This document shows, in pieces, positions 32,617-42,494 of a stretch of 64,000 nucleotides of DNA. Both the position numbers and the translations under genes were made by a program. Location of the stretch: the NCBI GenBank assembly GCA_900320185.1, contig ONRD01000001.1, forward strand, positions 62,001 through 126,000, in the 5' to 3' direction. The notes below the pieces were generated by a model, which searched no databases, was not told the origin of the DNA, and saw only the letters and a list, made by a program, of their open reading frames with translations. The DNA is from an uncultured Bacteroidales bacterium (GTDB lineage Bacteria > Bacteroidota > Bacteroidia > Bacteroidales > UBA932). Each line of letters opens with the position of its first letter. Positions within the stretch are counted from its first letter, which is position 1.

Positions 32617-33526
32617 TCTTTGCTTTCTTTTTCAGATTGATTTCCACGCCTGTCTTCATCTCGTCGAAGCCTTCGCCGTAGACCGTGCTGGCCGAGGAGA
32701 CGGAGACGAAAGCCTTTGAATCCAGATTCTTGATAACTTTGGTCAATTCCCTGAGTTCCCTCTTGCGCACAAGGATCAGGAGGACCTTCTTGTCGTTCCC
32801 GGTGTACCATCCGACGGCATCGAGAGCCGTCACTCCCCTGTTAAGGGTATGGATGATGTAGTCGGCGATCTCCTTGTATTTCTCGGAAAAGATCAGGACC
32901 TGGCACGTCGACTTCCTTCCCAGCATCACCCAGTCCACCATGAGGGAGAACACTATCATCGCCACGTAACCGTAGACCATGTCTTCGAGGGTCTTCCCCG
33001 GTACAAGCAGGACGGAGGCGATGATGAACAGGTCGCAGTAGACGAAGACCTTGCCGAGGGAGACTGGCCAGAACTTGTTGACTATCAGCGCCACGATGTC
33101 GGTACCGCCGGTGCTTCCCCCGCGGAAGAGGATCATCGCTATCCCGATGGCTTCTATGGTACCGGCGACTACGACCAGGAGCAGCTTGTTGTCGAAGAAG
33201 ATGTGTATAGACGTGATCTTGCCCAGGAAGTCAAGGGCCAGGGTCGAAAGCAGGATCGCATAGATGGTCTTGAGCCCGAATCCTTTTCCGAGGACAAGGG
33301 ACCCGATGACCAGAAGGATCGAATTGATGACGATGTAAGAAAGGAATACCGGAATACCGGTCGCGAAATTGATGACCGTACAGATACCGGTGAGGCCGCC
33401 GCTTGCTATTCCGTTCGGGATAAGCATCGCCGCCCAGGAGAATGTGTAGAGCAGGACTCCCAGGGACAGGACCAGGTAGTCCGACACAATCCCCAGGGCC
33501 TTGTTCTGCCTGATGGTCGGTTCCAT
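32597..33526 (-). CDS. YitT family membrane protein (first copy)
   Basis: 309 residues with the same plan as its neighbour: ASGGLTGICTVINFATGIPV, GGSTGGTDIVALIVNKFWPV and a C-terminal DUF2179 domain ALDAVGWYTGNDKKVLLILV. The two copies look like an old tandem duplication and may form a heteromer. It follows leuS after 8 bp, so the three genes are one transcription unit ending at the terminator 31617-31651. Confidence 0.88.
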   Translation of the reverse strand: MEPTIRQNKALGIVSDYLVLSLGVLLYTFSWAAMLIPNGIASGGLTGICTVINFATGIPVFLSYIVINSILLVIGSLVLGKGFGLKTIYAILLSTLALDFLGKITSIHIFFDNKLLLVVVAGTIEAIGIAMILFRGGSTGGTDIVALIVNKFWPVSLGKVFVYCDLFIIASVLLVPGKTLEDMVYGYVAMIVFSLMVDWVMLGRKSTCQVLIFSEKYKEIADYIIHTLNRGVTALDAVGWYTGNDKKVLLILVRKRELRELTKVIKNLDSKAFVSVSSASTVYGEGFDEMKTGVEINLKKKAKNVSTEN

Positions 33527-33534
33527 GACTGCAA

Positions 33535-36300
33535 CTATTTGATTACGAAATTGACTATCTTGCCGGGTACCACGATCACCTTGACGACTGTCTTGCCTTC
33601 AAGGTATTTGGACGACTGATCCGCATTCCTTACCGCGTCCTCGACTTCCTTGGGCGAAAGGCTCTTGGGAAGGTCGAGGGTGAACCTCATCCTGCCGTTG
33701 AAAGAGACCGGGTAGGTCACGTTGTCTTCTGCGGCGAGGGCAGGGTCGTATTCCGGGAAGGATGCCGTGGAGATGCTTTCCCCATGACCCATCAGGGACC
33801 ACAGTTCCTCCGCTATGTGGGGTGCGAAAGGAGAGAGAAGCACGGTCAGGGGCTCCAGGATCTCACGCTTGCGGCACTTCATGGCCGACAGGTCGTTCAA
33901 GGCTATCATGAAGGAACTGACGGTGGTGTTGAAAGAGAAATGCTCGATGTCTTCCTGCTCCTTGGCGATGAGTTTATGGAGGACCTTGAGCTCCTCTTTC
34001 CCTGCCTTTTCATCCGAGACGGCAAGGTTTTCTCCGTCGAAGAACATCCTCCAGAACTTCTTCAGGAACCTGTTCACTCCGTCGATTCCCTTGGTATCCC
34101 ATGGCTTGGATTGCTCGAGCGGTCCGAGGAACATTTCGTAGAGACGCAGGGTGTCGGCCCCGTAGTCGTCGCAGATACTGTCGGGATTCACCACGTTGAA
34201 CATGGATTTGCTCATCTTCTCCACGGCCCAGCCGCAGACATATTCTCCGTTCTCGAGGATGAATTCGGCATCCGCGAACTCGGGCCTCCACGCACGGAAA
34301 GCCTCCAGGTCGAGCCTGTCATTGCGGACCAGGCTGATGTCCACGTGGATCTCCGTGGTCTGGTAAGAGTCCTTCAGGCCGAGGGAGACGAACTTGTTGG
34401 TGCCTACGATCCTGTAGACGAAATTGGACCGTCCCTGGATCATTCCCTGGTTGACCAGCTTGCGGAATGGTTCGTCCTTGCACACGTACCCGAGGTCGTA
34501 GAGGAACTTGTTCCAGAAGCGGGAATATATCAGGTGCCCGGTTGCATGCTCGGTGCCGCCGATGTAAAGGTCGACATCCTGCCAGTATTCGTCCACCTTG
34601 CGGTCCACCAGGGCATCCTCGTTGTGCGGGTCCATGTAGCGGAGGTAGTAGGCGCTGGACCCGGCGAAACCCGGCATCGTGCTGGTCTCGAGAGGGTAGC
34701 CCTCATAAGTCCAGTCCTTGGCACGGGCAAGAGGCGGTTCGCCCTTCTCGGTCGGACGGAACTCGTCGATCTGCGGAAGGGTAAGTGGAAGCTTGTCGAA
34801 GGGGACAGGTGTCGGGATACCGTCCTTGTAGTAGATAGGGAAAGGCTCGCCCCAGTACCTCTGGCGGCTGAATATGGCATCGCGGAGGCGGTAGTTGACC
34901 TTCCTGTGCCCGAGGCCGTGGGCCTCCACGTACTCGATGGCGGCGGGGATGGCTTCACTCACGTCCATCCCGTCCATGAAACCGCTGTTCATCATCTTGC
35001 CTTCCTTGGCGTCGAAACTGTGCTCGCTGACATCGCAGCCCTCGATCAAAGGGACGATGGGAAGGTTGAACTTGCGGGCAAAGGCATAGTCGCGGCTGTC
35101 ATGGGCCGGTACCGCCATGATGGCGCCGGTACCGTAACCTGCCAGCACATATTCGGAGATCCAGACCGGAACCCTTTCTCCGGTCAGCGGGTTCACTCCA
35201 TAGGAGCCGCTGAAGACACCGGTCACGGTCTTGGTGTCCGCTATCCTCTCGCGCTCCGTCTTCTTCTTGACATATGCGAGGTACTCCTCGACCGCGCCCT
35301 TCTGCTCCGGCGTGGTAAGAGTCTCCACGAGGTCGCTTTCGGGTGCGAGGACCATGAACGTCACGCCGAACATGGTGTCCGCCCTGGTGGTGAATATGGT
35401 AACGTCGGTCTCCGCCTCACCGGTGTAGCACTTGAAGACTACTTCGCAGCCGTTGGACTTGCCGATCCAGTTGCGCTGCATCTCCTTGAGCGAATCCGTC
35501 CAGTCGATCCTGTCCAGTCCTTCCAGGAGGCGGCCGGCGTAGGCGGACACGCGAAGCTGCCACTGCTTCATCTTCTTCTGCTCCACAGGGAACCCGCCGC
35601 GTACCGAAAGGCCGTCCTTGACCTCGTCGTTGGCAAGTACGGTCCCGAGGCCGGCGCACCAGTTGACGGCAGTCTCACCCTGGTAGGCGATACGGTAGTT
35701 CATCAGCATGTCCGACTTTTCCTTCTGCGAGAACGCCTTCCACTGCGCCGCCGAAAACCTGGCGTGATCGGAACAGGCTGCGTTGACGGCCTCGCTTCCG
35801 CCCTCTTCGAAGGCAGCCGTGAGTTCCTCGATGGGGCGGGCCTTGTCGGCATCCTTGTCATACCAGCTGCCGAACATCTTGAGGAAGGCCCACTGCGTCC
35901 ACTTGTAGAATTTCGGGTCGCAGGTCCGCACCTCCCTGTCCCAGTCGTAACTGAACCCTATCCTGTCCATCTGGGAACGATAGCGGTTTATGTTGACCGT
36001 CGTGGTCTCCTCCGGGTGCTTCCCGGTCTGGATGGCATACTGCTCCGCGGGAAGACCGAAGGCGTCATACCCCATGGGATGGAGCACGTTGAATCCTTTA
36101 AGCCTCTTGTAGCGGGAAAAGATGTCACTGGCGATATAGCCCAGAGGGTGGCCTACGTGGAGTCCGGCACCCGAAGGATAAGGGAACATGTCCAGTACGT
36201 AGAACTTCGGCCGGGAGCTGTCTTCCCGGGTCTTGAAAGTGCCCTTTTCGGCCCACCTGGCCTGCCACTTCTTCTCGATTGTCCTGAAATCGTAATCCAT
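33535..36300 (-). CDS. leuS: Leucyl-tRNA synthetase
   Basis: 921 residues, class I synthetase. The HIGH motif is [17 protein letters not shown] (about 40-56), the editing domain is in the middle ([20 protein letters not shown] with the conserved Thr-rich loop), and KMSKS appears as [15 protein letters not shown]. The C-terminal anticodon-binding domain ends [15 protein letters not shown]. It charges tRNA-Leu and edits mischarged products. A region after residue 640 ([18 protein letters not shown]) looks like the insertion found in Bacteroidota enzymes. Confidence 0.97.
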   Translation of the reverse strand: MDYDFRTIEKKWQARWAEKGTFKTREDSSRPKFYVLDMFPYPSGAGLHVGHPLGYIASDIFSRYKRLKGFNVLHPMGYDAFGLPAEQYAIQTGKHPEETTTVNINRYRSQMDRIGFSYDWDREVRTCDPKFYKWTQWAFLKMFGSWYDKDADKARPIEELTAAFEEGGSEAVNAACSDHARFSAAQWKAFSQKEKSDMLMNYRIAYQGETAVNWCAGLGTVLANDEVKDGLSVRGGFPVEQKKMKQWQLRVSAYAGRLLEGLDRIDWTDSLKEMQRNWIGKSNGCEVVFKCYTGEAETDVTIFTTRADTMFGVTFMVLAPESDLVETLTTPEQKGAVEEYLAYVKKKTERERIADTKTVTGVFSGSYGVNPLTGERVPVWISEYVLAGYGTGAIMAVPAHDSRDYAFARKFNLPIVPLIEGCDVSEHSFDAKEGKMMNSGFMDGMDVSEAIPAAIEYVEAHGLGHRKVNYRLRDAIFSRQRYWGEPFPIYYKDGIPTPVPFDKLPLTLPQIDEFRPTEKGEPPLARAKDWTYEGYPLETSTMPGFAGSSAYYLRYMDPHNEDALVDRKVDEYWQDVDLYIGGTEHATGHLIYSRFWNKFLYDLGYVCKDEPFRKLVNQGMIQGRSNFVYRIVGTNKFVSLGLKDSYQTTEIHVDISLVRNDRLDLEAFRAWRPEFADAEFILENGEYVCGWAVEKMSKSMFNVVNPDSICDDYGADTLRLYEMFLGPLEQSKPWDTKGIDGVNRFLKKFWRMFFDGENLAVSDEKAGKEELKVLHKLIAKEQEDIEHFSFNTTVSSFMIALNDLSAMKCRKREILEPLTVLLSPFAPHIAEELWSLMGHGESISTASFPEYDPALAAEDNVTYPVSFNGRMRFTLDLPKSLSPKEVEDAVRNADQSSKYLEGKTVVKVIVVPGKIVNFVIK

Positions 36301-36371
36301 AGGTATTTCCGTTTCCTTTTATCTGTCAATATGAACTTTAATTCCTGATAGCCTGCATTCCTGTGGGGGAG

Positions 36372-37721
36372 CTATTTCTTTATTCCGAAAGTCCTCCCCT
36401 TCTGGAGCTTGAACTCGATATAGAGCGACATCTCCGCCTTCACCGGACGGCCTCCGACCTTGCCCGGCTTCCACTTCGGCGATGCGGAGACGACCCTCAC
36501 GGCTTCTGCGTCGAGAAGCGGATCGGCGCCCCTGACGACCTTGACGTCCCCGACCTTTCCGTTCTCATCGATGATGAACTCCACCTGGACCCTCCCCTGG
36601 ATGCCGTTGTCCACCGCCTCCCTGGGGTACTTCATGTAAGTATACACCCACTTCTGCAAGAAATACCGCGGATCGGAACTTCCGTAGAATGAAGGCTTTA
36701 CCTCGCAGTCATAGTAAGGAACCGCTCCTTTGCCGCCCCTGGTGAGGGAAGAAAGGTCGGACGGGTCGAAGACAGGCTTCTCCCCTCCTGCGAGCACGAC
36801 CGAATAGTTGTAGATGTACTCCAGTTCCTTCTCCATGGTATAGAAGTCCAGGATAGACTGGGTGTCCCTCTCGGTGTCGTGTTCCGGATACTGTCCGGTG
36901 GAGAAGAACACGGAAGGTATCTTCTTGTCGTAGAAAGCGATGTAGTCGGAAGGATATGGTTCCTTGGTCACCGTTTCCGGCTTTATCGGCTGCAGGTCCG
37001 CTGCCAGCCTCTCGGTAAAGGCGTTCATGTCGGCATTCGATGCCGTGTAGGCGAAGAACCCGCCCGTACCGGTCCCAAGCATGTCGAGGTCGATCATGGC
37101 ATCTATGTTGGAGACGTCGGAGAACGACCTGTTGAGGAAATACCAGGAGCCGGCGAAGGCCTGCCTGGAAGCTCCGAACCCGACGATGAGGACAGAACGG
37201 CGGAGCATCAGGCGGTTTGTCTGGAGCATCCTTGCCAGTTCGAGGAGAACGGCCAGCCCGGAGGCATTGCCGTTTGCCCCGTAATAGATCTTGGTGACAG
37301 GTTCTCCATCCACCGTCACGGTGCCGGTCCCAAGGTTGTCCATCCTCGCGCCTATGACTATGTACCTGTCCCAAAGCGTCTTGTCGGTCCCCTGGATGAA
37401 TCCGACGACATTCCTTGAGGTGAGGGTGTCGCCCCCTTCCATCCGGATGCCGAAAAGATCGCCGGAAGCGCCTGAGATGATGTCCACTCCGTATTCCTTA
37501 AGTTTCGCGGTGATGTATTCGGCCGTCATCTTCTCTCCTTCGGAGCCTGCCAGCCTGCCCTCCATCATCGCGGACGAGATGGTGGCTACATGGTTCTTCA
37601 TCGCAGTGACAGTCTCGCTGTCCGTAAGGTCTGCGTAAGGGTCTTTCTTGAACTGCGCGGCCGAGGGGAACGCTGACGAAACCACGAAGAGGGCCGCGAG
37701 CAGGGCGCTTCTGATCTTCAT
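36372..37721 (-). CDS. Degenerate M28-type peptidase fused to TonB C-terminal domain
   Basis: 449 residues. A signal peptide (MKIRSALLAALFVVSSAFPS) precedes an M28 aminopeptidase fold (45-310) and a TonB C-terminal domain (345-445: YPREAVDNGIQGRVQVEFII, VVRGADPLLDAEAVRVVSAS). Zinc ligands are lost: the HxD motif is R126-M127-D128, the bridging Asp in GANGNASG is Gly151, and the catalytic Glu pair is Ser185-Arg186. IDLDMLG and the last His (PEHDTERDT) remain. It is thus probably a binding pseudo-enzyme in the periplasm. The SPOR lipoprotein gene ends 1 bp upstream. Confidence 0.8.
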   Translation of the reverse strand: MKIRSALLAALFVVSSAFPSAAQFKKDPYADLTDSETVTAMKNHVATISSAMMEGRLAGSEGEKMTAEYITAKLKEYGVDIISGASGDLFGIRMEGGDTLTSRNVVGFIQGTDKTLWDRYIVIGARMDNLGTGTVTVDGEPVTKIYYGANGNASGLAVLLELARMLQTNRLMLRRSVLIVGFGASRQAFAGSWYFLNRSFSDVSNIDAMIDLDMLGTGTGGFFAYTASNADMNAFTERLAADLQPIKPETVTKEPYPSDYIAFYDKKIPSVFFSTGQYPEHDTERDTQSILDFYTMEKELEYIYNYSVVLAGGEKPVFDPSDLSSLTRGGKGAVPYYDCEVKPSFYGSSDPRYFLQKWVYTYMKYPREAVDNGIQGRVQVEFIIDENGKVGDVKVVRGADPLLDAEAVRVVSASPKWKPGKVGGRPVKAEMSLYIEFKLQKGRTFGIKK

Positions 37722-37722
37722 C

Positions 37723-38250
37723 TTACTCTGTTTCTAGGATCCAGATCCCCTTGGGGCAAAAACTTTGCCGCTTGAGTTTCTGGAATTCCCGGTTCAGTGC
37801 GACTATGTCATCGGTCCCGCAGACTCCGACTCCCACCTGGGAGTTCCTGAACGGGACAATCACGCCGGAATAACCTTTCCCGGCAAGGGATTCGATGTAT
37901 TTCCGGGCGTTGGCTTTCCCGGAAAAAGTGGCCATCATTATCGTATAGCGAGGGCGCGGTTCCTGGCCGGAAGAGTCCCCCCGGTAGGAAGACTTGACAA
38001 TCTTCACCCCGCGGAGCGAATCCGCCGCCGCCAGGGAGTCTGCCGAATACTTCTTCACCGCGTCCAGGGAATCCTGCCGGGCCTGCCTGGCAGCCGTTTC
38101 CGCCTCCTCCTGGTCGATGGCGTCCGCCATCGCCTCTATCTGGACTGAAGTCGGGCGGCCGGCAAGCTTACGGAAGAAGTCGCATCCGGAAGCGACAAAC
38201 ACTACCGGAAGCATCACTGCCAGGATTGCAAACTCCTTCTTCATGGTCAT
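37723..38250 (-). CDS. SPOR-domain lipoprotein
   Basis: 175 residues with a lipoprotein signal (VVFVASGC, Cys23; start may be the second Met). The middle part is a helix rich in Ala, Gln and Asp (EEAETAARQARQDSLDAVKK). The end is a SPOR-like domain: YTIMMATFSGKANARKYIES, KGYSGVIVPFRNSQVGVGV. SPOR domains bind denuded peptidoglycan at the septum. Its start overlaps the upstream carboxyltransferase stop by 4 bases. Confidence 0.75.
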   Translation of the reverse strand: MTMKKEFAILAVMLPVVFVASGCDFFRKLAGRPTSVQIEAMADAIDQEEAETAARQARQDSLDAVKKYSADSLAAADSLRGVKIVKSSYRGDSSGQEPRPRYTIMMATFSGKANARKYIESLAGKGYSGVIVPFRNSQVGVGVCGTDDIVALNREFQKLKRQSFCPKGIWILETE

Positions 38251-40052
38251 TCGGCTGAAGAGTCCTGAGTACCTTCGACGAAGGCGACGATCTCGCCTTT
38301 GGCGACCTTGTCGCCCTGCCTGCCAAGGACGGCCACCACCCGCCCGTCGACCGCGGGAAGCAGTTCCTCCATCCCGTAATAGGTCTGGACGAAGCCCATC
38401 CCCTTGCCTGCTTTCACCTCGGTACCGGCAACTGGAGCCGCGGAACTGTCCTCCACGTCCACCTGCCAGAGCAACTGTCCCTTCGCGGGAGCCTGGACCG
38501 GAACGGCGTGAGGGTACCTGGCTGAATATTCCCCGACATCGAACTTGGGCATCTCGACCACGGGACGGACGACCACGACCGGTGCCCCGGCCTTGGCCTT
38601 CAAGTCTTCCAGTTCCTTGTTGAAGCGTTCCTTGGCGATACCGCTCCTGTAGTCGCGGTACTGGCGCTCGTGCATGGCCATCTCGAAGAGTTCCTCGTCG
38701 TCTTCGCCGTAGTCCCAGCCTTCCTTGTCCATCATCTCGCGGAACTTGGGAAGTTCGTCAGGGTAGTTGTCCTGGGGGTTGCCGGTCGTGAATTCGAGGC
38801 CCTTCTCCTTTGCGAGGTCAACGATCTCCGGGGCAAGAGGCCCGGGAAGCTGGCCCATATGCCCGAGGATCATTCCCCAGGTGTCCTTGTCAATGGTGGT
38901 CCAGCGGGGCTTTCCGTTGAGCATGTTCAACAGGTTCATCAGGGCCGTGTTTTTCACATACTGGCTGAACGGAGTCACGAGAGGCGGATAGCCGAGTCTC
39001 GGCCAGACGTATTCCACCTCCTGGAAGAGTTTGACCATCAATGTGTCGAGGCTGATCTCCGGACGGCCGTGTGCCCTTTCCGCCGCATTTATGGCACCCT
39101 GGAAGCCCTTTAGGTCGGCCATCATCGAGCCCATCATGCCGCCTGGGAGGCCGCAGCCGACCAGCAGCGAACTCATCTGGGAGTTGGAAGGGTTTATCCA
39201 GTAGCCGAGGAAGTCGTCGATGAATTTCTGGGTGAGACGACGGACCTCCATGTAGGCATCCATGTTCAAGTCCTTGACCAGGAAGCCGTCGGCCTTCATC
39301 ATCTCCCGGATGGTGATCACGTCAGGGTGGACCTTGCCCCAGGAAAGAGGCTCGACAGCCACGTCGAGATAGTCCGCCCCGGCCCTTGCAACCTCCAGCA
39401 TGGAAGCCGGGGAGAAACCGGGACCGGTGTGCCCGTGGTACTGGACCACGATGTGCGGATATTTCTTCTTGATGTCCCTGACCAGCTCGCCGAGGAAGGT
39501 CGGACGGCCGATTCCGGCCATGTCCTTGAGACAGATCTCGTCGCAACCGTATTCGACGACCTTGTCCACCACGCCCATGTAATACTCCACGGTGTGGACG
39601 GGAGAGTTGGTTATCGAGAGGGCGACCTGGGAAACCATTCCGCCCTTCTTCGCTCCTTCAACGGAACCACGGAGGTTGCGGTGGTCGTTCAGCCCGCAGA
39701 ATGAGCGTGCGATGTCGGTGCCCTGCTTTTTCTTCACCTTGAACATCAAGTCGCGGACATCCCTTGGGACGGGATTCATCCTCAACGCGTTCAAGCCTCT
39801 TTCAAGCATGTGGGTCTGGATCCCGGCCTTATGGAACGGAGCCGTCCACTTCCTGACGGCAACGTTGGGATTCTCTCCGAACAGGAGGTTGACCTGTTCG
39901 AAAGCCCCACCGTTCGTCTCGACCCTGTCGAAACACCCCATGTCGACGATCGCAGGGGCGACTTCGCAAAGCTGGTCGACCCGGGGGACGTACTTTCCGG
40001 AAGACTGCCACATGTCCCTGTACACCAGGGAGAACTTTATTTCTCTAGCCAT
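38247..40052 (-). CDS. Carboxyltransferase of the pyruvate carboxylase B / oxaloacetate decarboxylase alpha type
   Basis: 601 residues. The TIM-barrel carboxyltransferase is complete: FSLVYRDMWQSSGKY, EICLKDMAGIGRP (carbamylated Lys) and IVVQYHGHTGPGFSPA (metal His pair). A PYC_OADA helical domain follows, then a C-terminal biotinyl-type domain VAGTEVKAGKGMGFVQTYYG MEELLPAVDGR in which the usual EAMKM biotin site reads TYYGME: there is no Lys to biotinylate. It may work with a separate biotin carrier. A TATCTTTG promoter lies 28 bp upstream of its start. Confidence 0.82.
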   Translation of the reverse strand: MAREIKFSLVYRDMWQSSGKYVPRVDQLCEVAPAIVDMGCFDRVETNGGAFEQVNLLFGENPNVAVRKWTAPFHKAGIQTHMLERGLNALRMNPVPRDVRDLMFKVKKKQGTDIARSFCGLNDHRNLRGSVEGAKKGGMVSQVALSITNSPVHTVEYYMGVVDKVVEYGCDEICLKDMAGIGRPTFLGELVRDIKKKYPHIVVQYHGHTGPGFSPASMLEVARAGADYLDVAVEPLSWGKVHPDVITIREMMKADGFLVKDLNMDAYMEVRRLTQKFIDDFLGYWINPSNSQMSSLLVGCGLPGGMMGSMMADLKGFQGAINAAERAHGRPEISLDTLMVKLFQEVEYVWPRLGYPPLVTPFSQYVKNTALMNLLNMLNGKPRWTTIDKDTWGMILGHMGQLPGPLAPEIVDLAKEKGLEFTTGNPQDNYPDELPKFREMMDKEGWDYGEDDEELFEMAMHERQYRDYRSGIAKERFNKELEDLKAKAGAPVVVVRPVVEMPKFDVGEYSARYPHAVPVQAPAKGQLLWQVDVEDSSAAPVAGTEVKAGKGMGFVQTYYGMEELLPAVDGRVVAVLGRQGDKVAKGEIVAFVEGTQDSSAE

Positions 40053-40079
40053 AATGATTAAGCATCTGTTGTAAACCTA

Positions 40080-40087
40080 CAAAGATA
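40080..40087 (-). promoter_or_regulatory. Promoter box TATCTTTG for carboxyltransferase operon
   Basis: TATCTTTG on the minus strand, 27 bp before the ATG at 40052. It heads the operon carboxyltransferase, SPOR lipoprotein and M28-TonB protein. Confidence 0.6.
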
Positions 40088-40126
40088 CTCATTTTATTTG
40101 GTTCCCGGTCTACCGGACACCCTTTG

Positions 40127-41077
40127 TCAAAAAAACAATTCCAAAAGGTCGGAGGCAGAAACGCCGCGAAGATAGCGGGAGACCCCTGCCCGGGCCAGGG
40201 CCTCTGAGATTTCAGAAGGAGTGAAACGATGGCCGACAAGCTTTTCCGCAAGGCCGGACGCAGGTTCATCGAAGAGGAAGTCGCCCCAGAAGACCAAGTG
40301 GGTCAGGACGCCGCCCTCGACCTTGAAGTCGGCAGAGACAGTACCGCACGACAGTTTCACGCTCCTTGTGAAACCCGCCTCCTTGGAGCGCCCATACACG
40401 AAATCCCAGGTGCTGAACTTCGAGTCCGAGAGGGCCTGCACCTCGTCCAGGGGAACGATGTCCGGAGGGAGAGGCTGGTCGCCGCCCGAGAGGATGTCCT
40501 GCAGGGCGGCCTGAAGCTCATCAAGCGACGCCATGGCCGGAAGATGGTCCTTCAGGTTGCACACCCGGCTCTTCACCGAGGCTATCCCCTTGGCGTTCAT
40601 CTTGGAAAAGGGTGTGTCAAGGACATGGGAAAGAGTATCCAGGTCGACGTCGTACATGAGTGTCCCATGGATGATCTCCTGCCCGTGGGACACCCTCCTT
40701 GCATAGCCCGAGCATTTGCGGCCGTCCACGAATATGTCGTTGCGGCCGGTGAGCTGCGCATCTACCCCGAGTTTCCTCAAGGCCTCCACGAAGGGTTCAG
40801 GGGAGGGATGGGCACCGATGATGGTGTAGTTGAGGTTCTGCAGGTCATGGTAGACCGCACCGCCGCCCGTCACCCTGCGGGCAAGGGTGATCCCATGGGC
40901 ATCGAGATACTCGAGGTTGACCTCGGAATATACATTTTGGTTCAGGCCGACAATCACCGACGGACGGTTCCGCCAGAGGAAGAAATAGGGCTGCCCGGAC
41001 TTGACGTTCTCAAGGCAGTATTCGTCGAAAGCGAGGTTGAAGTACGGGTCAGTACTGCAGTTTGTCAAGTATTTCAT
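40127..41077 (-). CDS. lplA: Lipoate--protein ligase
   Basis: 316 residues. The LplA core is clear: DPYFNLAFDEYCLENV, FFLWRNRPSVIVGLNQNVYS (RNxPxVxxGxxQ), ARRVTGGGAVYHDLQNLNYT (the RRxTGGGAVYHDxGN motif) and CSGYARRV. The C-terminal 80 residues are the accessory domain. It attaches free lipoate to lipoyl domains, such as Lys43 of the E2 subunit encoded at 49485. It overlaps the esterase gene by 29 bases, as part of the glpT operon. Confidence 0.93.
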   Translation of the reverse strand: MKYLTNCSTDPYFNLAFDEYCLENVKSGQPYFFLWRNRPSVIVGLNQNVYSEVNLEYLDAHGITLARRVTGGGAVYHDLQNLNYTIIGAHPSPEPFVEALRKLGVDAQLTGRNDIFVDGRKCSGYARRVSHGQEIIHGTLMYDVDLDTLSHVLDTPFSKMNAKGIASVKSRVCNLKDHLPAMASLDELQAALQDILSGGDQPLPPDIVPLDEVQALSDSKFSTWDFVYGRSKEAGFTRSVKLSCGTVSADFKVEGGVLTHLVFWGDFLFDEPASGLAEKLVGHRFTPSEISEALARAGVSRYLRGVSASDLLELFF

Positions 41078-41636
41078 TCTGGATTACGGGCAGGAAGTAC
41101 TGCTTTATCTGTGGATAGTTCGGAAGGTGCGTGCCGGGATAGCGTCTTCCCCTTCCAGGATAATGGAGTTCGAACTCGTCGAAGCAGTCCACCATCTCGT
41201 CATGGTCGGCGAACAGTCCCGTGACAAGTCCGGTCTCTTCCGGCGGGATATTCAGGAATTCCGTCTCTTCCAAAGCCTCATAGCGATTGCACAAGTCTTC
41301 GGTAATAAGGAAGGAACGTGCTCCGTCCTTCCTGGGGGACAGGAACTCAACCTCGCCCATCATGGTACGCATGAGCCTGGAGACATGGAAATCGGGATTG
41401 ACCAGCAGCCTTATGCGGCCGCGGAGGAGCTGTGCCCAGAACCCGCCCATGGAATGGCCGACCACGAAGTCCGGATCCTCATCCGCGCATATTCCCTGCA
41501 GGAGGGCCAGGGCCTCCGAAGGATCCGTCGGCACGTCCGGAGCGACCACTTCGCTTCCTTTAAGGAGGATGCGGAGCGACGAGGCCATCTTGTACTGCCC
41601 CGAGGAAGCCAGCCCGTGGATGAACAGTATCTTCAT
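41049..41636 (-). CDS. YqiA-like alpha/beta hydrolase
   Basis: 195 residues. Begins MKILFIHGLASSGQYKMASS, with the nucleophile elbow VVGHSMGGFWAQLL (Ser) and a late GTHLPNYPQIKQYFLP with the probable catalytic His. This short plan matches YqiA/YcfP esterases. Substrate unknown. It sits 0 bp after the HAD phosphatase gene and overlaps lplA. Confidence 0.75.
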   Translation of the reverse strand: MKILFIHGLASSGQYKMASSLRILLKGSEVVAPDVPTDPSEALALLQGICADEDPDFVVGHSMGGFWAQLLRGRIRLLVNPDFHVSRLMRTMMGEVEFLSPRKDGARSFLITEDLCNRYEALEETEFLNIPPEETGLVTGLFADHDEMVDCFDEFELHYPGRGRRYPGTHLPNYPQIKQYFLPVIQNEILDKLQY

Positions 41637-42494
41637 CTAATCCGCGCGGCTTTCGAGGATCATCTCCCCGAGTTCCTCAAGGTCACGGCAGATGAAATCG
41701 GCCGTACCGACTTCAAGGGCGGTTTCCAAGGTGGTCTCTCCGGAAAGCACCAGGACGGACACGGCCCCTGCCCTGCGGCCCATCTCGATGTCGGTGTAGA
41801 TACGGTCGCCGACCATGGCGATCTGGTCAGGGGCAAGGCCGTTGCGGTCGCGGATCCCGTCGAGCATGGTCGGGTCGGGCTTTCCCATCACCTTGTCTGG
41901 CTTCCGGCCGGTGGCGGCTTCTATGCACTTCTGCAAAGAGCCGCAGTCTACGAGGATGGTGCGCGCATCGGTCGGGCAGACCCAGTCCGGATTGGTCGCG
42001 ATGTAGGGAATACCCCTGGAGGCCCACCATGCAGCCCTGCACAGGCGAGGGTACACCAGGGTTGTGTCAAAGGCGACGACAAGCATGTCCGGGACGTCGT
42101 CCGGATCGTCGGCGCAAGCTTCGAAGCCTGCCTCGACGAACTGCTCCTGCATGCTTGGGGTGCCGAGCATGAAAAGGCGCTTCACCTGGGGATATGCTTT
42201 CCTGAGGTAGTCGATCGTAGCCACGGGAGTAGTGTACATGTCCTGCCTGGGGCAGTCTATACCCATCCTTGCAAGCTTGGCTATGTAGTCGTCCACCGAA
42301 CGCGTGGGGTTGTTCGTGAGGAAGGAGTGCCCTATGCCGGCGGCCTTGAGGGCGTCAAGGGTCGGCACGGTGAACGGGAATATGTTGTTCTCCATGTAGA
42401 TGGTCCCGTCCATGTCAAGGGCGAGGTGCCTGATCCGGCGCAATTTTTCACGCTGGGCCGGCGAAAGGGCCTTGTTGTAGGGAGCTCCGCTCAT
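41637..42494 (-). CDS. HAD-IIA family phosphatase (NagD-like)
   Basis: 285 residues. HAD motif I LALDMDGTIYMEN, motif II SFLTNNPTRS, a C2 cap in the middle, then GKPDPTMLDGIRDRNG (Lys motif III) and MVGDRIYTDIEMGRRAG (motif IV). Members dephosphorylate glycerol phosphate, phosphoglycolate or nucleotides. Directly following a GlpT-type carrier (4-base overlap), glycerol phosphate is an attractive substrate; this is inference. Confidence 0.88.
   Translation of the reverse strand: MSGAPYNKALSPAQREKLRRIRHLALDMDGTIYMENNIFPFTVPTLDALKAAGIGHSFLTNNPTRSVDDYIAKLARMGIDCPRQDMYTTPVATIDYLRKAYPQVKRLFMLGTPSMQEQFVEAGFEACADDPDDVPDMLVVAFDTTLVYPRLCRAAWWASRGIPYIATNPDWVCPTDARTILVDCGSLQKCIEAATGRKPDKVMGKPDPTMLDGIRDRNGLAPDQIAMVGDRIYTDIEMGRRAGAVSVLVLSGETTLETALEVGTADFICRDLEELGEMILESRAD

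Noticed and set aside
33784..36348. An 854-codon plus-strand open frame opposite leuS
   Set aside because: It lies wholly antisense to an intact leucyl-tRNA synthetase, has low-complexity V/E/G-rich sequence and no family features; it is a by-product of GC-rich codon use.
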